A stretch of DNA of 64,000 nt from the NCBI GenBank assembly GCA_018433585.1, contig JAHDQW010000008.1:62001-126000 (forward strand). The letters run 5' to 3'. This stretch comes from Candidatus Praeruminimicrobium purgamenti (GTDB taxonomy: Bacteria; Elusimicrobiota; Endomicrobiia; Endomicrobiales; Endomicrobiaceae). Below the pieces are notes generated by a model. The model saw only the letters and a program-made list of their open reading frames with translations, was not told the DNA's origin and made no database searches. Of this stretch, positions 37,801 to 49,399 are shown piece by piece. The stretch's first letter is position 1. Each line of letters begins with the position of its first letter. The position numbers and the translations under genes were made by a program.

Positions 37801-40640
37801 ACTTCAAACTGCTTTATTTCTTGATTGTCAAAATTATAATAATTTTTATACTCTATGCCTTTTCTTTCAACAATATCGGCAATTTTATCGGGGTTAAACC
37901 CGTAATATATCTGTTCGAGTTTGTCCGGGTGTTCTTTCATTATAAGAGATACCTGATGTTCTTGTATTTCGTTAAATCCCGCCTCTGAAGAAATAAAAGT
38001 AATATCGCCTGTCGGAACCATATTCCCTATATAAATGCTTCCCGGGTCGATTACGGCGATTCCGCCGGATTGCTGAAACTTATGGCAGCTTCTGATTCCG
38101 TTTAAAACAGCAAGTTCCAAAGGAGAAATATTTCTTCCGTTAAATTGTAAAGGCAGCACCGGTTTGCCTATAATATCTCTGTTTCCGGCATTAACATCTA
38201 TAAAAACAGCTTTTATTTGCTGTTTTTGTTTGACCGAGCCGTTCTTTTCAAACCTGTTGCCGTCATCCGCCATATAACCGGCAGCCTGTAAAAAACCTGT
38301 TCCCGAACCTGCGCCGTCTTTTATTATATACTTAACGGTCGTCTCGGAAAATCCGGTATGCCTGCTAATATCAGCCAAAACGCTTTCGCATAATTTTACA
38401 TCATCTATGCTGTCTGCTGTTATAACCAGCAAGTCCGGCATTTCTCCGTTCAAACTGTCCAACGTTCTTTTGTATTCATTCTGTATAATACGTTCATCCA
38501 GCAGTTTCCTTGATAAATATTCGGATGAAATTGCGGCGGCGTCTTTTGCAAAAACCGTCTTTGAAAAAACGCCGGCAACTTTATTTTTTGCGGTTATAAA
38601 AAGAGCTTTTATGTTAAGCAGATATGAATAATACCGGTATTTTATATTGTTTAAAGTCCACAGAAAATTTAAAGTTTTCAGATAAATTTTTGAATACGCT
38701 TTCCGCACAAACAAAGCGGCTTTTGTTTTATGCGGATTTTTATCGGACGATTTTTCTATTATTTTTATTTCAGTCTGCGTGTTACCGTCGACAAATTCCG
38801 TAACTGCATTTTCCTGCTTCTGCCCGACGTTTTCCCCGTTATCTGAAACGGCTTCGCCGCGCCTTTCGGTCACAGGCTGTCCCGTTATTTCTGTTTCTGA
38901 ATTTGATAAAACTTCTAAAGAAATGTTGTTTAATGACGGGCTGCCTGCAGAATTAAAATTAAAATTTAATTTTATATTGTTTTTATCAAGCCATTCCTGA
39001 ACAAGCGTTTTTTGTTCCGCAGAACTGATTCCCGTTTTATTTAAAGTCTCAAGCCAGCCGTTTATCAACACTGCAATTGTGCGGATATCAGCCTGCATGC
39101 AGACTGCCGGCGGAGCAAGAGCATTATTGCGATAAACAATATTGTTGTGCCTGACGATGCCGGAATCTGTTAAAGCAGCCGCTTCTGCGTTTGGGACAAT
39201 CGAAAGAACTGAAACTTCGCTGTCTTTAAGCATGTCTACCAGCCGGCTGTGGAATCCGCCGACAACTATTACGTTTACGGATTTATTTACTTTTAAATCG
39301 TTTAAAATTAATTCTGTATCTTCATTCTTACTATGCGCCAATTCATCGGTTTTGCGCTGCAGCTTCATTATATTGCTTATGTTGCCGTAAAAAATATCGT
39401 TTCTTTCAATGTTTACGCAATAAAAGCCGGATAATTTTTCATCCCTTAAAATATTGGCTATTATTTTCATTGAATCCGTATTTAAATATTTAAAAGATAT
39501 CTGGTACAAACGCTCCTGGTTTGCTTTAAGATATGTATATTGTTCGTATGTAAGAGACAACTTTGTATATTCCGACAACAAATATATAAATTTGTCTATT
39601 TCGCACAAATCTTTTTCGCCGAAAACGGCATAATTTTCTAATATTAAATTTTCCGCGGCATCGAGCTGCCTCAGCAAAAGATAAGATCTTACAGAAATTT
39701 TAATTTCTATGTGCTTAAAATAAGCGGCAAGATTTCCGTATTTGACAAGCAGCTGCGGAGTGTATAATTTTGCAATTTCAAACAACAAAGCCAGACTTGT
39801 CGCCATATTGTCTGATTTTTTTAAAAGTCCGGCAATATAAGAATAAACGTTATACGGAAGTTCTTTTTTAAGGTCATTTATAAAAGCGTTAAATTCTTTC
39901 TCGACGCCCGCTGTATTAGGGTATGTCTGCATATAAATAAAATTATCCAGGTCAGGATAAACGCTTAAATCTATTTTATGTTCTTTGCAGAATTTTCCTA
40001 TTCTTATAATACGTTCATCCAAAGAACCGTCATGCGACAGCACCTGAAAAACTTTCCCTTTAGGGAATGCGGTTCTTTGCTTTACAAAGGATTGTCCGAG
40101 AAAAAGAATATCGCCGGCATATTTATCTTTCAAATCTTCCGCTCTGCGGAGATTTTCTCTGTAAATATCCCAGTCTTCCAATCCGAAAATAGAAGAGAAG
40201 TCATTTTTGACTGCAAAACTTTCAGCTCCTGACAGCAGTCCTTTCGCAAGAAGTTTATCAACGGCATATATTCTTTGTTCAGAAGGGATTGACGAAAACA
40301 GAGAGGTTGTAATCCGCCTGCCCGGAGCGCCTTCAATTATTATTTTATCTAAATCCGAATTTTGTTTTAAAAAATTGATTATGTGTTCTATGTTTGACTG
40401 TACGACGGGATTATTATGAAAGTCATTGATGACGACCGCAACAGGGGCGCCCAGTTTATAAACCGCTTCTTCTATCTGTCCGTATTTGACGGAAAGATTA
40501 TTCTTATTTACGATCGTCTCAAGATCAAAAGACTCATTATATGTTAAAGAAGAATACGTTATATCGCCATAGATTACGCCTGCAACATTTGTAATGAGAA
40601 AACATACCAATGTAATAAACGATATTAATTTTATTTTCAT
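31851..40640 (-). CDS. Giant exported protein with TraB/ChaN-like N-terminus and internal duplication
   Basis: A 2929-residue protein with a signal peptide (about 1-24). Residues ~60-500 match the N-terminal domain of the giant gene at 19071: H75 in D-F-H-N-N, E103 in I-I-E-G-A and H464 in G-G-F-H. The His-Glu spacing is identical (28 residues). A unit of ~300 residues occurs twice, at about 733-1030 and 1805-2110. It is anchored by P-L-E-L-A-V-L-N-G-I versus P-V-E-L-A-I-L-N-G-I and by I-D-P-G-S-I-Y-I-G versus V-D-P-S-Y-M-Y-L-G. Two related hydrophobic hairpins ending G-L-S-V-L-L-H and G-L-S-V-I-L-H lie near 1340 and 1735. The duplicated unit has a G-x-G-S-G loop vaguely like nucleotidyltransferases. 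Function unknown. Confidence 0.85.
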   Translation of the reverse strand: MKIKLISFITLVCFLITNVAGVIYGDITYSSLTYNESFDLETIVNKNNLSVKYGQIEEAVYKLGAPVAVVINDFHNNPVVQSNIEHIINFLKQNSDLDKIIIEGAPGRRITTSLFSSIPSEQRIYAVDKLLAKGLLSGAESFAVKNDFSSIFGLEDWDIYRENLRRAEDLKDKYAGDILFLGQSFVKQRTAFPKGKVFQVLSHDGSLDERIIRIGKFCKEHKIDLSVYPDLDNFIYMQTYPNTAGVEKEFNAFINDLKKELPYNVYSYIAGLLKKSDNMATSLALLFEIAKLYTPQLLVKYGNLAAYFKHIEIKISVRSYLLLRQLDAAENLILENYAVFGEKDLCEIDKFIYLLSEYTKLSLTYEQYTYLKANQERLYQISFKYLNTDSMKIIANILRDEKLSGFYCVNIERNDIFYGNISNIMKLQRKTDELAHSKNEDTELILNDLKVNKSVNVIVVGGFHSRLVDMLKDSEVSVLSIVPNAEAAALTDSGIVRHNNIVYRNNALAPPAVCMQADIRTIAVLINGWLETLNKTGISSAEQKTLVQEWLDKNNIKLNFNFNSAGSPSLNNISLEVLSNSETEITGQPVTERRGEAVSDNGENVGQKQENAVTEFVDGNTQTEIKIIEKSSDKNPHKTKAALFVRKAYSKIYLKTLNFLWTLNNIKYRYYSYLLNIKALFITAKNKVAGVFSKTVFAKDAAAISSEYLSRKLLDERIIQNEYKRTLDSLNGEMPDLLVITADSIDDVKLCESVLADISRHTGFSETTVKYIIKDGAGSGTGFLQAAGYMADDGNRFEKNGSVKQKQQIKAVFIDVNAGNRDIIGKPVLPLQFNGRNISPLELAVLNGIRSCHKFQQSGGIAVIDPGSIYIGNMVPTGDITFISSEAGFNEIQEHQVSLIMKEHPDKLEQIYYGFNPDKIADIVERKGIEYKNYYNFDNQEIKQFEVVTGNILINFAAEENYLKFFNFISDIRSYAEKAKPQINIVQHIFVPFIRANHNSKVQSYFAKTRPKNETEEERRFFSGFAELFNVKTRDIINKVKFGVYRQSKSFYSKDFSQPTFDKLSAIVKAKQENFSYAKKAAPAKFLPRRRIGTDNKFKEDSALSKAYFLLSKINGKQINSLVDYEQAYETLIEIVRITALQRELYTTDNVNTAKLYMSVSDLISDIIADINNEMQSDKSKIDRVYLENLKITFLSLQNYVLEYIRLLDYTSNLAILGGYVYPKDSWFEKYKVMPFNRFVFGFARGIKKAKQDIRRQLTTVYSSGNFLIGSLYSFPLLKQDMESFIEEFDNPKQKTSVGMQREWGSRRAIQRFLSLTIGLQSFTTTVITNLSSANFFSSGAAGTAVLSLATGIGLSVLLHRSAIWIGWRNKFYNRKKKEIESELSDQKSVKESIEIFSNNELLFTGLKKFFEELLKDKSLNEETVMLIHNNLNLLKEYNKQYDLQIINAVYANCIRIEPLVFNKDEKSYLNIFIRYLEKIRINDPDKYDGIGHGFISDSELVKLETGQCLSNWLAIIKTNKIDKNSIDAVIRNAVQIIKLTSFSSQTLKGTNKDTLISQLQDFISFYDKTAELLKQMPQSEQETLRPEMEMLEKTGQYAAMYYKSLNYLVSAEILYGYRISKGSKMYFLELSGIMNIVRKVYGIQTGIYLSKKNFKREIMNVKNLGNELIPGLYDDKIEQSVNEFFTEKAKPAYFYIGINESWKVRKMLARLLPLLFFGRSVILSVLANSFSLSGVVASFFTGVGLSVILHWLPILSGFFKTKTIKQTKFISAENKNANNAVEINKQLLLQKQISRLAETPYGDIPDLVIIAGNNSEYTPEMLEKSTEKIKTYGNLKNLNIETLLFDNVGGSGNSLIDIFSFLQSEEFKRKYPQFAGKDLSELKILAVNIDGTPSPLVTNPLDIEIVSHRTTPVELAILNGISLMQNNKKENGNIVIVDPSYMYLGSLEQADNITLLSSDISYEQMESQQLPLFISNPAESSSSGGSRLKKIYNKFNNASIVNIMVKYMLYKIYDIENLSIRQMPSFSGIIAMSFSDKKKFNDIMRFINTVKRYESGYKGKKFQIDSMAHLLVPLTRLLNNEDIFVYLENLKYSVNADDKEEYDKFFWGLFRSLNENFAATEQAENPYINVVASHDSLMTKTDSSGSKFYKNFVTILSLLKQFNFKRQAVSVKKEISNFILPQKKTAVFMAPKITELVKRHITSFDNDETNNFTITYADQLSGNRKDSGIIVNVPVEDTVVPARVMYDIFADENGKNHVITAFMPVLFDDADMYSSEREIEIINSLLSDSRTESAEIRKKLFTGRAALALIKELQINKGKLLVESGSSFVMQKIKPSVIISFDGFGVFAVPEVISDGFVKDSDLQTIKHLNINVSDNVPATVSAAFAGRIRLSRTVNEYNVIDGDVINLQVLTSLVSNYNLSFGELDIPSLLNSPEQYAHEVMEMMSDGVSPDGIYETLNNVAMLPSITLKNFSDMRKYAGLIAGAMPDKIILNNIFLDKNAVNADTLLNFNLIDIGAEIDRLNNPEFMKLKELLNTGGQIKGEMNTNEIFVINNLLNYIKSNEQEHIKFRRFINSRPETFRKELEYLTASQINRHLQNIAERDVEMLKSQNSEKWNFYYALNEYMQYAAYLQYNDMKNFLLSKRMRVIASYNAAKSKGGIESFIRELTNLKNLYDADGFYIDNLGVYKNQEETINMLRANIKNDTILIFDNIKYAALNHNTNTYIVSDRQNQNRDSSAIPEELIKFDLHNADTAYISSAIRGLSERHKNVLLLTDISDVFDNADVIGNIFLISKLLKENSKTVEYYLQRASKAAGKYGRQLSNDTANGIIETINISEINNVSERQLFEYACKVLQDAKINSADYKYIWQYINKLKSNYAYAQDDKQKIILTQLKGYLTGIYECQKILDLGVQNYKINIMNINAVLCSA

Positions 40641-40734
40641 CTCTGTCCCGTAAAATACAATATATTACATATATAATATAGCAACTGATTGTTAATTATT
40701 TGTTAAAAGTTTGCAAAATGTTGTTTTACATAAA

Positions 40735-40774
40735 AAAAGAGAAGATAACCCTTTTATAAGTTATCTTCTCTTTT
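40735..40774 (-). terminator. Terminator after gyrA
   Basis: AAAAGAGAAGATAAC (40735-40749) pairs with GTTATCTTCTCTTTT (40760-40774). On the minus strand the stem is followed by a T-run, so it ends the dnaA-to-gyrA operon before the giant gene starts. Confidence 0.85.
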
Positions 40775-40794
40775 ATGTTTAAAATATGTCTGAT

Positions 40795-43320
40795 TTATTC
40801 TTCAACAGGCTCCTGAGGAAGCGCTTCCTGAACTGCGGAATCGTCTTCTTCTCCTTTAATAACATGGGCGATTGCCGCAACCTTATCGCCTTCTTCAAGC
40901 CTTACAAGACGCACGCCCTGAACATTTCTGCCTATGACGGATATATTATCTACTTTACATCTTATAGTTATGCCGTGTTCGGTTATTATCATAATCTGTC
41001 CGTCATTTGCTTTCTTTATATTGACTACCACGCCGTTTCTTTCGGTCGTCTGCATATTTATCACGCCCTTGCCGCCCCTCTTTTGTAAACGGTATTTGCC
41101 GACTTCCGTTCTCTTGCCGTATCCGTTTTCGGATACCGACAGGAATACGTCCGACGGAGACAAGACTTCCATACCTATAACATCGTCGCCTTTTTCAAGA
41201 GTTATTCCTTTGACGCCCATACCCGCTCTTCCGATAGCTCTTACATCCTGTTCTTTAAATCTGATCGCTATACCTTGTTTTGTGGCTATTATAACTTCCG
41301 GATTATTTTCAATTCTCTTGACTCCTATCAAAATATCTCCGTCATCAAGTTTAATCGCAATAATCCCGCCTTTTCTAGGATTTGAAAATTCAGATAACGC
41401 AATTTTTTTGATTGTTCCGTTTCTTGTACACATCAACAAATGTTCGTCTTTGATGTCTTTAGGATCAAAAGAATTTATAGGAATTGCCGCCGTAATTTTC
41501 TCTTCGGAGCTTGAAAGCTGCAAAAGATTTACTATGGCTTTTCCTTTAGACGTTCTGTTCCCTTCAGGAATTTCATAAACTCTTGTCCAGTATAATCTTC
41601 CTCTTGTGGTAAAGAACAGCATATATGCGTGGGAAGACGTAACGAAAAGCTGTTCTACAAAATCTTCGTCTTTTGTAGTCATTCCGGCAACGCCTCTGCC
41701 GCCGCGTCCCTGTATTTTATACGTATCTACAGGTATTCTTTTGATATAGCCGGTATGAGACATTGTGACGGCTACTTCTTCTTCCTGAATCAAATCTTCA
41801 ATATTGAAATCAGCTTCAGCCGCAGTGATTTTCGTTCTTCTTGCATCGCCGTATTTCTCTCTCAAAACAACCAATTCTTCTTTAATAATGTTTAAAATCT
41901 TTTTCGGATCAGCGAGAATAGATTTATATTTTTCAATCGTCTTGATAAGCTCTATGTACTCATCGTCTATCTTTTGCCTTTCAAGTCCGGTCAACTGCTG
42001 CAGCTTCATATCCAAAATCGCCTGAGCCTGAATTTTTGACAGCCTGAATTTTTCCATCAGGGTTAATCTTGCAGCATCGGTGTCAGGAGACTGTTTTATT
42101 GTTTTTACTATTGCATCCAAATTGTCTATTGCAATTTTTAAGCCTTCAAGTATATGGGCTCTTGCTTCCGCTTTTGCCAAATCATATTTTGTTCTTCTTA
42201 TTACCACTACTTTTCTGTGCTCTACAAAATGAAAAAGCATTTCTTTTATATTTAATACTTTCGGCTTATTGTTTACCAAAGCAAGCATTATAACGCCGAA
42301 CGACGACTGCAGCTGCGTATGTTTATAAAGCTGGTTTAAAACAACCTGCGCATTGGCGTCTCTTTTGATTTCTATGACTATTCTGATACCGTCTCTGTCA
42401 GATTCGTCTCTTAAATCGGAAATACCTTCTATTTTTTTCTCTTTAACGAGATCAGCTATTGCCAAAATCAGGTTTGCTTTATTTACCTGATAAGGAAGTT
42501 CGTTGACAATAATAGCTTCTCTGTTATTCTTTAATTCTTCTATTTCCGTTTTGGCTCTTATTTTGATGGAGCCTCTTCCGGTTTCCAAATACTGTTTGAT
42601 TCCCGCTTTCCCCAAAATGATGCCGCCTGTAGGGAAATCCGGACCTTTTATAATTTTGTTCAATTCGCTGAATTCTATTTCAGGATCGTCAATAAATGCA
42701 ATCGTTCCGTCTATAATTTCCGTAATATTGTGCGTAGGCATATTTGTAGCCATACCGACGGCAATACCGGAAGATCCGTTTATAAGAAGACCCGGCAGCT
42801 TTGACGGCAGAATAACAGGCTCTTCGAGAGAACCGTCATAGTTTGGAGTAAAATCAACCGTATTTTTATCTATATCGGCAAGCATTTCATCGGCTATTGA
42901 AGCCATTCTGGCTTCCGTATATCTCATTGCAGCCGCAGAATCTCCGTCTATGCTTCCGAAATTTCCCTGTCCGTCCACCAAAGGATATCGCAAAGAAAAT
43001 TCCTGCACCATTCTTACCATGGAATCATAAACGGCGGCATCTCCGTGAGGATGATACTTACCGAGCACATCTCCGACGACTCTGGCAGATTTTTTATATG
43101 CCGTATTATGTCTTAAACCCATTTCTTTCATAGCATAAAGAATTCTTCTGTGGACAGGCTTAAGCCCGTCTCTGACATCCGGCAGAGCTCTTCCGACTAT
43201 AACGCTCATGGCATAGTCGATATAAGACGTTTTCATTTCGTCTTCGATATTGCGCGAAAGAATATTAGGATTTCCCATTACTTCCGGAGTTATAACCGGT
43301 TTATTTTTGTCTTCTTCCAT
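40795..43320 (-). CDS. gyrA: DNA gyrase subunit A
   Basis: An 841-residue type IIA topoisomerase subunit. The active-site tyrosine is Y134 in A-M-R-Y-T-E-A-R-M. The quinolone-region segment G-D-A-A-V-Y-D-S precedes it. The GyrA box Q-G-R-G-G-R-G near 565 begins the C-terminal DNA-wrapping beta-pinwheel and marks it as GyrA rather than ParC. An acidic tail ends the protein. With GyrB it introduces negative supercoils. It is last gene of the dnaA operon, separated from gyrB by two radical SAM genes, with a terminator 20 bases after its stop. Confidence 0.97.
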   Translation of the reverse strand: MEEDKNKPVITPEVMGNPNILSRNIEDEMKTSYIDYAMSVIVGRALPDVRDGLKPVHRRILYAMKEMGLRHNTAYKKSARVVGDVLGKYHPHGDAAVYDSMVRMVQEFSLRYPLVDGQGNFGSIDGDSAAAMRYTEARMASIADEMLADIDKNTVDFTPNYDGSLEEPVILPSKLPGLLINGSSGIAVGMATNMPTHNITEIIDGTIAFIDDPEIEFSELNKIIKGPDFPTGGIILGKAGIKQYLETGRGSIKIRAKTEIEELKNNREAIIVNELPYQVNKANLILAIADLVKEKKIEGISDLRDESDRDGIRIVIEIKRDANAQVVLNQLYKHTQLQSSFGVIMLALVNNKPKVLNIKEMLFHFVEHRKVVVIRRTKYDLAKAEARAHILEGLKIAIDNLDAIVKTIKQSPDTDAARLTLMEKFRLSKIQAQAILDMKLQQLTGLERQKIDDEYIELIKTIEKYKSILADPKKILNIIKEELVVLREKYGDARRTKITAAEADFNIEDLIQEEEVAVTMSHTGYIKRIPVDTYKIQGRGGRGVAGMTTKDEDFVEQLFVTSSHAYMLFFTTRGRLYWTRVYEIPEGNRTSKGKAIVNLLQLSSSEEKITAAIPINSFDPKDIKDEHLLMCTRNGTIKKIALSEFSNPRKGGIIAIKLDDGDILIGVKRIENNPEVIIATKQGIAIRFKEQDVRAIGRAGMGVKGITLEKGDDVIGMEVLSPSDVFLSVSENGYGKRTEVGKYRLQKRGGKGVINMQTTERNGVVVNIKKANDGQIMIITEHGITIRCKVDNISVIGRNVQGVRLVRLEEGDKVAAIAHVIKGEEDDSAVQEALPQEPVEE

Positions 43321-43342
43321 GTTAACCTCTTCATAATATTTT

Positions 43343-44962
43343 TTAATCAGCTTCTTTTATCTTGCTTAAACATTCTTCTTTTTTCTGTCTGTAAACTTCA
43401 TCAGGACAAAACTGCAGCGCCTTATCAAAATCCTTTAAGGCTGCTTTGTATCGTCCGGTATTCATTTCCGCTATCGCTCTGTCTCCGTATATCCAGCTTT
43501 CATTTTCCGTAATATGAACTTTGTTAAAATATTTTACCGCTCTGCCGAAATTGCCTTTATCAAATTCTTCTTTCGCTTTTCTCTTGTAATTCTCGTCTTT
43601 CTTGTGTCGTTTTTCTTTTAAACCTTTATAAAAATTAACTGCTTTATCAAAATATCTCAACGGTTCTGCGGATAAAAACAAAGCTTCTTTGAAATCTTTA
43701 TATGTTTTGTAAACGCGCCATCTCATGGATAAATAACGGAATTTTTCCGTCATTGAAGCCTTTTTAAAAAGCGCACCTTCCAACTGTCCGTATAATTTCG
43801 TGTTCTTTATCGGCGTAAGCCACGATAACGAAATCATATCGGCTTTGCATTTTTTTAAACATGTTACGGTTTCGCCGTAAGTTTTTTTTGTTTCAAAAGG
43901 AAAACAATACATAACATGTATTAAAATTTTAATCTTACGTTCTTTAAGCATTTCACAAAAACGTATTACCTGTTCATTTGTATAATACGGTCTTTGAAAT
44001 TTCTTTCTTATTTCAAAAGAACCTGATTCCAAACCGAAATGTATCCAGTTTATATTTGCCTGTTTTATTAATTCCACAAGCTGTCCGTCTTTCAGCAAAT
44101 TCGGCGTAAAATTAAGTTTCAAAGAAAAATTTAATTTTATGTCGGATTTGTCGTTAAAATCAGCCAAAGCCAGACAAAATTTACGGAAATATTCTATATC
44201 CGATAAAGCGTTTTCAGCATCAAAATATACAGATTTCACGGCAGAGTACGATTTTTTTATATGCTCTATTTCATCTATAACGCCTTTTATGCTTCTGTAT
44301 CTGACGTATCTCCCCTGAGCCGTTTGTGAAAGAGCGTGGTTGGCGCAGTATGTGCACCGGTATACGCATCCTCTTTCCAAAGATATTTTATGCTGTTCCG
44401 AATAAACAACCCACCGGTCCCAGCCGGCTCTGTCAGGGTATGCAAGATTATCCAGATCTTCCGTAAATACGCTTTTGCAGCATTTAATTACTGAAGAGTC
44501 CGTTCTTATCCATAAGTTATCCGTTGCAACAAACTTTCCGGATTCAAGCTGCCGCATATAATCAACTGCCGCTTTTTCGCCGTCGCCTACGCACAAAACG
44601 TCTATTCTTTTATCTTCAAAGACCAATTCGGGAACCAAGGTAGGATACGAGCCTCCGACAAATATTTTAGCATCCGGAAAATGTTTTTTTATTAAAGTAA
44701 AAATATTTCCCGCAAGCTCAAAATCGTTTTCGGATACTACCGATACAGCAAAGACGTCGGGCGTTTTTGTAATGAAGCGTAAAATTCCTTCATTGCAGTT
44801 CCCGGGTACGCAGAATAACATTTCTGTCGTATGCCCTGCCTGTTTCAAAGAAGCCGATATATACGATATTCCCAAAGGCATTATGTCATATCTTAAATCG
44901 TAATGAGCAAACTCCGACGAACTGTGTATACTGTTTCTTATATAAACGCAGCATATGTGCAT
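43343..44962 (-). CDS. B12-binding-domain radical SAM protein with C-terminal TPR
   Basis: A 539-residue protein. An N-terminal cobalamin-binding-like domain (about 1-150) has [15 protein letters not shown] near residue 35. A radical SAM barrel follows, with C-V-Y-R-C-T-Y-C (C-x3-C-x2-C, near 200), and the last ~80 residues form tetratricopeptide-type repeats. It is a close paralogue of its upstream neighbour, with which it shares R-P-Y-x-T-N-E-Q and the same domain order; the genes overlap by one base (TAATG). B12-radical SAM enzymes do methylations and rearrangements on diverse molecules; the substrate is unknown. Its position between gyrB and gyrA is unusual. Confidence 0.85.
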   Translation of the reverse strand: MHICCVYIRNSIHSSSEFAHYDLRYDIMPLGISYISASLKQAGHTTEMLFCVPGNCNEGILRFITKTPDVFAVSVVSENDFELAGNIFTLIKKHFPDAKIFVGGSYPTLVPELVFEDKRIDVLCVGDGEKAAVDYMRQLESGKFVATDNLWIRTDSSVIKCCKSVFTEDLDNLAYPDRAGWDRWVVYSEQHKISLERGCVYRCTYCANHALSQTAQGRYVRYRSIKGVIDEIEHIKKSYSAVKSVYFDAENALSDIEYFRKFCLALADFNDKSDIKLNFSLKLNFTPNLLKDGQLVELIKQANINWIHFGLESGSFEIRKKFQRPYYTNEQVIRFCEMLKERKIKILIHVMYCFPFETKKTYGETVTCLKKCKADMISLSWLTPIKNTKLYGQLEGALFKKASMTEKFRYLSMRWRVYKTYKDFKEALFLSAEPLRYFDKAVNFYKGLKEKRHKKDENYKRKAKEEFDKGNFGRAVKYFNKVHITENESWIYGDRAIAEMNTGRYKAALKDFDKALQFCPDEVYRQKKEECLSKIKEAD

Positions 44963-46629
44963 TATATAATCCTCTGGTTAATCATATCGCAGCATTCTTT
45001 TTTCAATTTCTCATACACTTCTTTTTTTTCTATTGCCTGCATTCTGTCAAAATCCTGAACCGCGCCTTCATAATCTTTTATTCTCATTTTCGCTATCGCT
45101 CTGTCCGCGTATATCCAGGAGTTATGTCTGCCTATTTTTATCTTATTAAAATATTTTATTGCGGTTTTATAATTTTGTTCATCAAACGCCTGTTTTGCCT
45201 TTGCCTGATACTTTTCTGCTGCTGCCAATTTATGCCTGTCAATTTTATTCCATAAACTGACCAACGGATAAACATATTTATTGTCTGACCGTAAAAATAA
45301 TATTTCTTTTAAAGTTTTATATTTTCTGTAAACGCGCCATTGAGTCGTAAGATAAAGCAGTTTATCAAACAAATTCGGAAGACCGAAATTCATTTCCTTT
45401 TTTAACCTTTCCAGTTCTGTTTTGCTGATTACTCCCATGACGGCAGTATCTATGCGTTCCGGTTTGCAAAGCTGTAACAGCTTTATAGTTTCATTATATG
45501 TTTTCAGTGTTTCAAACGGATAACAATACATAACCGCTATGGTCGTTTTGATGCCGTATAAATGCAGTTTCCCGCAAAACTCTATTATCTGTTCGTTCGT
45601 AACATACGGTCTTTTCAGCTTATTTCTTATTTCCAAAGAACCTGACTCGATTGAAAAACTTATTGCTACAACGTTTGCCTGCTTCATCATATCTATAATG
45701 TAAGCATTGTTTTGCATTAACAACGGCGTAAATGCAAGCGTTAGAGAATATTTTATTTTCTTATCGTGTTTTTTATTTTCATCCGCTAAAGCCCTGCACA
45801 AAGAATAAAAATTTTCAGCGTCAAAAAATCCGTTTTCAACTTCCAAAATAATAAAATCGAGATTTTCGTATTTTTTGCGCAAATATTCTATTTCTCCGAC
45901 AATGCCGGCGGCGCTTCTTACTCTGAAATATTTTCCCTGTGAACTTTTTTCAAAAACCTGGCTTATGCAATATATGCAACGGTTGCAGCATCCGCGCCCC
46001 ATCTGCACCTTAATCTGCAAATCGTCAAAATTTTCACATTTATCAAACCAGCAGTCCATATCCGGATACGGCAGGCTGTCGAGATCTTCAACGAACAAAC
46101 TTGTTTCGCATTTAAGCCATTGCCCGTCTTTATCTTTTATCCAGAGATTGTTTGTTTTGCGGTAATTATTTTTTTCCGTCTGTTCCGCATATTCAACAAC
46201 CGCTTTTTCGCCGTCGCCTATACATACAGCATCGGCTCCGGTATTTTTCAAATCGTTTTCAGCGCAGTCTGTCTGCGATAATAATGTTATATATGTCCCG
46301 CACAATAAAACCTTTGAGTCAGGATATTTGCTTTTTATCAATTTTATCAGCGACGGAACTCCTGCATAACCGTCATGCGACGTAACGCAGTCTTTGTCCA
46401 TCACAGACAACACAAACAATGACGGATTTTTTTGAATGCCGCGCAAAAACTCTACGGCCTGCGTGTCGGGAGTATAAACCGACATTTCCGTCGAATGTCC
46501 CGCTTTTTTCAAAGAACTTGATATATAAGAAATTCCTAAAGGAATCTGTTCGTATGTCAAAACTTTTGCATGATGAAACCTGCTGAAAAATTTGCCGGTC
46601 CCATGAATATATACACAAGAAACGTGCAT
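44962..46629 (-). CDS. B12-binding-domain radical SAM protein with C-terminal TPR (paralogue)
   Basis: A 555-residue protein with the same layout as the next gene. It has a cobalamin-binding-like N-terminal domain with L-G-I-S-Y-I-S-S-S-L-K-K-A-G-H, and a radical SAM motif C-x3-C-x2-C in C-C-N-R-C-I-Y-C near 215. The barrel includes S-I-E-S-G-S-L-E-I-R. A TPR-like C-terminus (about 475-550) has A-I-K-Y-F-N-K-I and A-V-Q-D-F-D. The pair seems to come from a tandem duplication and has since diverged clearly. It starts 15 bases after the gyrB stop and so is probably in the dnaA-gyrB transcript. TPR repeats suggest a protein partner. No substrate can be named. Confidence 0.85.
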   Translation of the reverse strand: MHVSCVYIHGTGKFFSRFHHAKVLTYEQIPLGISYISSSLKKAGHSTEMSVYTPDTQAVEFLRGIQKNPSLFVLSVMDKDCVTSHDGYAGVPSLIKLIKSKYPDSKVLLCGTYITLLSQTDCAENDLKNTGADAVCIGDGEKAVVEYAEQTEKNNYRKTNNLWIKDKDGQWLKCETSLFVEDLDSLPYPDMDCWFDKCENFDDLQIKVQMGRGCCNRCIYCISQVFEKSSQGKYFRVRSAAGIVGEIEYLRKKYENLDFIILEVENGFFDAENFYSLCRALADENKKHDKKIKYSLTLAFTPLLMQNNAYIIDMMKQANVVAISFSIESGSLEIRNKLKRPYVTNEQIIEFCGKLHLYGIKTTIAVMYCYPFETLKTYNETIKLLQLCKPERIDTAVMGVISKTELERLKKEMNFGLPNLFDKLLYLTTQWRVYRKYKTLKEILFLRSDNKYVYPLVSLWNKIDRHKLAAAEKYQAKAKQAFDEQNYKTAIKYFNKIKIGRHNSWIYADRAIAKMRIKDYEGAVQDFDRMQAIEKKEVYEKLKKECCDMINQRII

Positions 46630-46644
46630 TTTACATCCTATGCG

Positions 46645-49122
<2,478 letters not shown>

Positions 49123-49395
49123 CTACTTAATTACGCATTTAATGTTTTTTACGACTTTTTTCCCGAGATACTGATTCAGCCTGTTTATAATCTGTCTTTT
49201 TCTCAGATTCAAATCGTTTAAATACACCGCAGACTTTGTAAAAGCAAAAACAGTGCCGTCTTTAAAACCGTTAAGTTCAATGCTGCCGTTGCCTATTTCC
49301 TGCTCCCAAACGGACATAATGACATAATAATTGTCATCAAGCCCCAATTCTTTTGTGATTTTTTCCAATATAGGGGAAACTTCCACTAACTCCAT
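49123..49395 (-). CDS. dciA: DUF721/DciA-like protein, probable replicative helicase loader
   Basis: A 90-residue protein consisting of the DUF721 domain: an N-terminal helix, W-E-Q-E-I-G near 30, a strand with T-V-F-A-F-T, a W/Y-x-x-x-L-x-L-R-K-R-Q-I-I-x-R-L-N helix and a basic end. DciA is the ancestral loader/operator of DnaB in bacteria lacking DnaC or DnaI. The gene follows dnaN by four bases and precedes gyrB, where DUF721 genes often occur next to recF; recF itself is absent. Short length and loose conservation limit certainty. Confidence 0.8.
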   Translation of the reverse strand: MELVEVSPILEKITKELGLDDNYYVIMSVWEQEIGNGSIELNGFKDGTVFAFTKSAVYLNDLNLRKRQIINRLNQYLGKKVVKNIKCVIK

Positions 49396-49399
49396 GGTT

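Noticed and set aside
40641-40734. Promoter of the second giant gene
   Set aside because: Several TATA-like boxes exist in this very AT-rich stretch, but none has a fitting -35 at 16-18 bases, so I did not assign one.
40934-41578. A 214-codon open frame opposite gyrA
   Set aside because: It is a shadow of gyrA with no recognisable motif and no start signal.
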